From Bordetella sp. 02P26C-1 (lineage in GTDB: Bacteria; Pseudomonadota; Gammaproteobacteria; Burkholderiales; Burkholderiaceae_B), in NCBI RefSeq assembly GCF_009763255.1, contig NZ_WSJB01000016.1, positions 1-64,000 of the forward strand: 64,000 bases of DNA, given 5' to 3'. The notes below the pieces were generated by a model. It worked only from the letters and a program-made list of their open reading frames with translations, was not told the origin of the DNA and did not search any database. How positions within the stretch are numbered: the stretch's first letter is position 1; every line of letters starts with the position of its first letter. Positions 63,187 through 64,000 of the stretch are shown here, one piece after another. Position numbers and translations under genes: made by a program.

Positions 63187-63978
63187 ATGGACCTGGGAAT
63201 CGCAGGCAAGACGGCCTTGGTAGGGGGAGCGAGCAAAGGCCTGGGCTATGGGTGCGCGCTGGCGTTGGTGCGTGAAGGCGTCAACGTCGTCATTGTCGCC
63301 CGGGGCGCCGAGGCACTGGAGTCGGCGCGGGCTCAGCTTTTGCAGGAACGCGCCAATCCCGATTCGTTCGTGAAGGCGGTGGCCGTGGATATCACCACGC
63401 AGCAAGGCCGCGAAGCCGTATTCTCCGAGTGCCGCGACTACGACATTGTCGTCACCAATGCCGGCGGCCCGCCGCCAGGCGATTTTCGTGACTGGGACCG
63501 CGATCAATGGATCAAGGCGGTGGACGCCAACATGCTGACACCGATCGAGCTCATCAAGGCGACCGTGGACAGCATGGCAGAGCGGGGTTTCGGTCGCATC
63601 GTGAACATCACCTCCAGCGCCGTGAAGGCACCCATCGATATCCTGGGGTTATCCAATGGCGCGCGTAGCGGTTTGACCGGCTTTGTCGCTGGCGTGGCCC
63701 GCAGCGGCATCGCGGCAAAGGGCGTGACCATCAACAACCTGCTGCCCGGTTCATTCGATACCGACCGCTTGCGCTCGAACATCGCGCTGACCGCGTCGAA
63801 AACGGGCAAGAATGTCGAGACGGTCCGCGATGCGCGCACGGCGACCATCCCGGCGCGGCGCTTGGGTAATGCCGAAGAGTTCGGCGCGATCTGCGCGTTT
63901 CTGTGCAGCGTGCAGGCGGGGTATATCACCGGGCAAAACGTGCTGGCCGATGGCGGCGCGTATCCGGGGACTTTCTAG
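63187..63978 (+). CDS. Atypical SDR (FabG-like) lacking the YxxxK motif
   Basis: 263 aa. Rossmann motif GGASKGLGYG, TNAGGPPPGDF in place of NNAG, Ser region NITSSAVKAP and the SDR C-terminal ITGQNVLADGG. The position of the active-site YxASK reads LSNGAR, so both Tyr and Lys are replaced. This matches a known FabG-like subgroup with an imperfect catalytic tetrad. ATG 63187 follows AAGGAG by 6 bp; GTG 63181 overlaps that site and is rejected. Function uncertain, possibly still an oxidoreductase by another mechanism. Confidence 0.85.
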   Translation: MDLGIAGKTALVGGASKGLGYGCALALVREGVNVVIVARGAEALESARAQLLQERANPDSFVKAVAVDITTQQGREAVFSECRDYDIVVTNAGGPPPGDFRDWDRDQWIKAVDANMLTPIELIKATVDSMAERGFGRIVNITSSAVKAPIDILGLSNGARSGLTGFVAGVARSGIAAKGVTINNLLPGSFDTDRLRSNIALTASKTGKNVETVRDARTATIPARRLGNAEEFGAICAFLCSVQAGYITGQNVLADGGAYPGTF

Positions 63979-64000
63979 TATCGGCTCGCTTTATTCAACG

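Overview
The window (about 59% GC by eye, dense operons, ATG/GTG/TTG starts) looks like the chromosome of a betaproteobacterium of the order Burkholderiales. Pointers are DUF4148 proteins, an MXKDX pentapeptide-repeat protein, a TorF-like porin, a BvgA/BvgS-like two-component pair, PagP and a gspC / gspG-N-D-E-F secretion locus. Genus is not decidable from this sequence alone. No phage, integron or CRISPR array was found. One tRNA (Asn) is present.

Layout. 0.1-3.5 kb: AraC regulator divergent from a short-chain dehydrogenase, an exported carboxymuconolactone-decarboxylase-like gene broken by one frameshift, an exported NTF2-like protein and a DUF4148 protein. 3.5-3.8 kb: a decayed partial duplicate of the alpha/beta hydrolase at 13 kb. 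3.8-12.9 kb: LysR regulator divergent from a six-gene sugar-acid/hydroxyacid catabolic operon (Fe-alcohol dehydrogenase, ketoglutarate-semialdehyde-type aldehyde dehydrogenase, SDR, ACS-family transporter, 2-hydroxyacid dehydrogenase, IlvD/Edd dehydratase). 13-15 kb: hydrolase and MASE1-PAS membrane sensor. 15.4-19.3 kb: convergent BvgA-like regulator and BvgS-like hybrid kinase. 19.3-25.2 kb: small membrane and HTH proteins, an envelope redox operon (cytochrome b, Tat-exported molybdopterin oxidoreductase, MXKDX and DUF4148 proteins) divergent from an OmpR/EnvZ-type pair, then pagP.

25.2-32.7 kb: a DUF1120-type chaperone-usher fimbrial locus. It has two intact major-subunit paralogues, traces of two more decayed copies, an IS3-family relic between the intact copies, then chaperone, usher and a terminal subunit. 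A palindrome of the form AGAC-N2-GTCT lies ahead of both intact subunit genes and in the promoter region of the BvgA-like gene, suggesting that the BvgAS-like pair controls the fimbriae. 32.7-41.8 kb: TorF porin and a guanidinobutyrate/amine catabolic cluster (NCS1 permease, LysR, FAD oxidase, cupin, LuxR, guanidinobutyrase, aldehyde dehydrogenase), then tRNA-Asn.

42-53 kb: a near-complete type II secretion locus. It is convergent with a two-gene operon (53-56 kb) for a lipoprotein sulfatase carrying a dockerin-like tail and a membrane-anchored formylglycine-generating enzyme. 56.5-61.1 kb: a three-gene operon I do not recognise as a described system: a soluble FtsH-like AAA+/M41 metalloprotease with a long unusual N-terminus, a four-helix membrane protein, and a small YbjN/chaperone-like protein. 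61.3-64 kb: a small membrane protein, a Bcr/CflA-type drug exporter and an atypical SDR lacking the YxxxK motif.

The most interesting items are the FtsH-like three-gene operon, the DUF1120 subunit cassettes with their shared palindromes and a perfect 33-bp inverted repeat, and the sulfatase/FGE pair beside the secretion locus.
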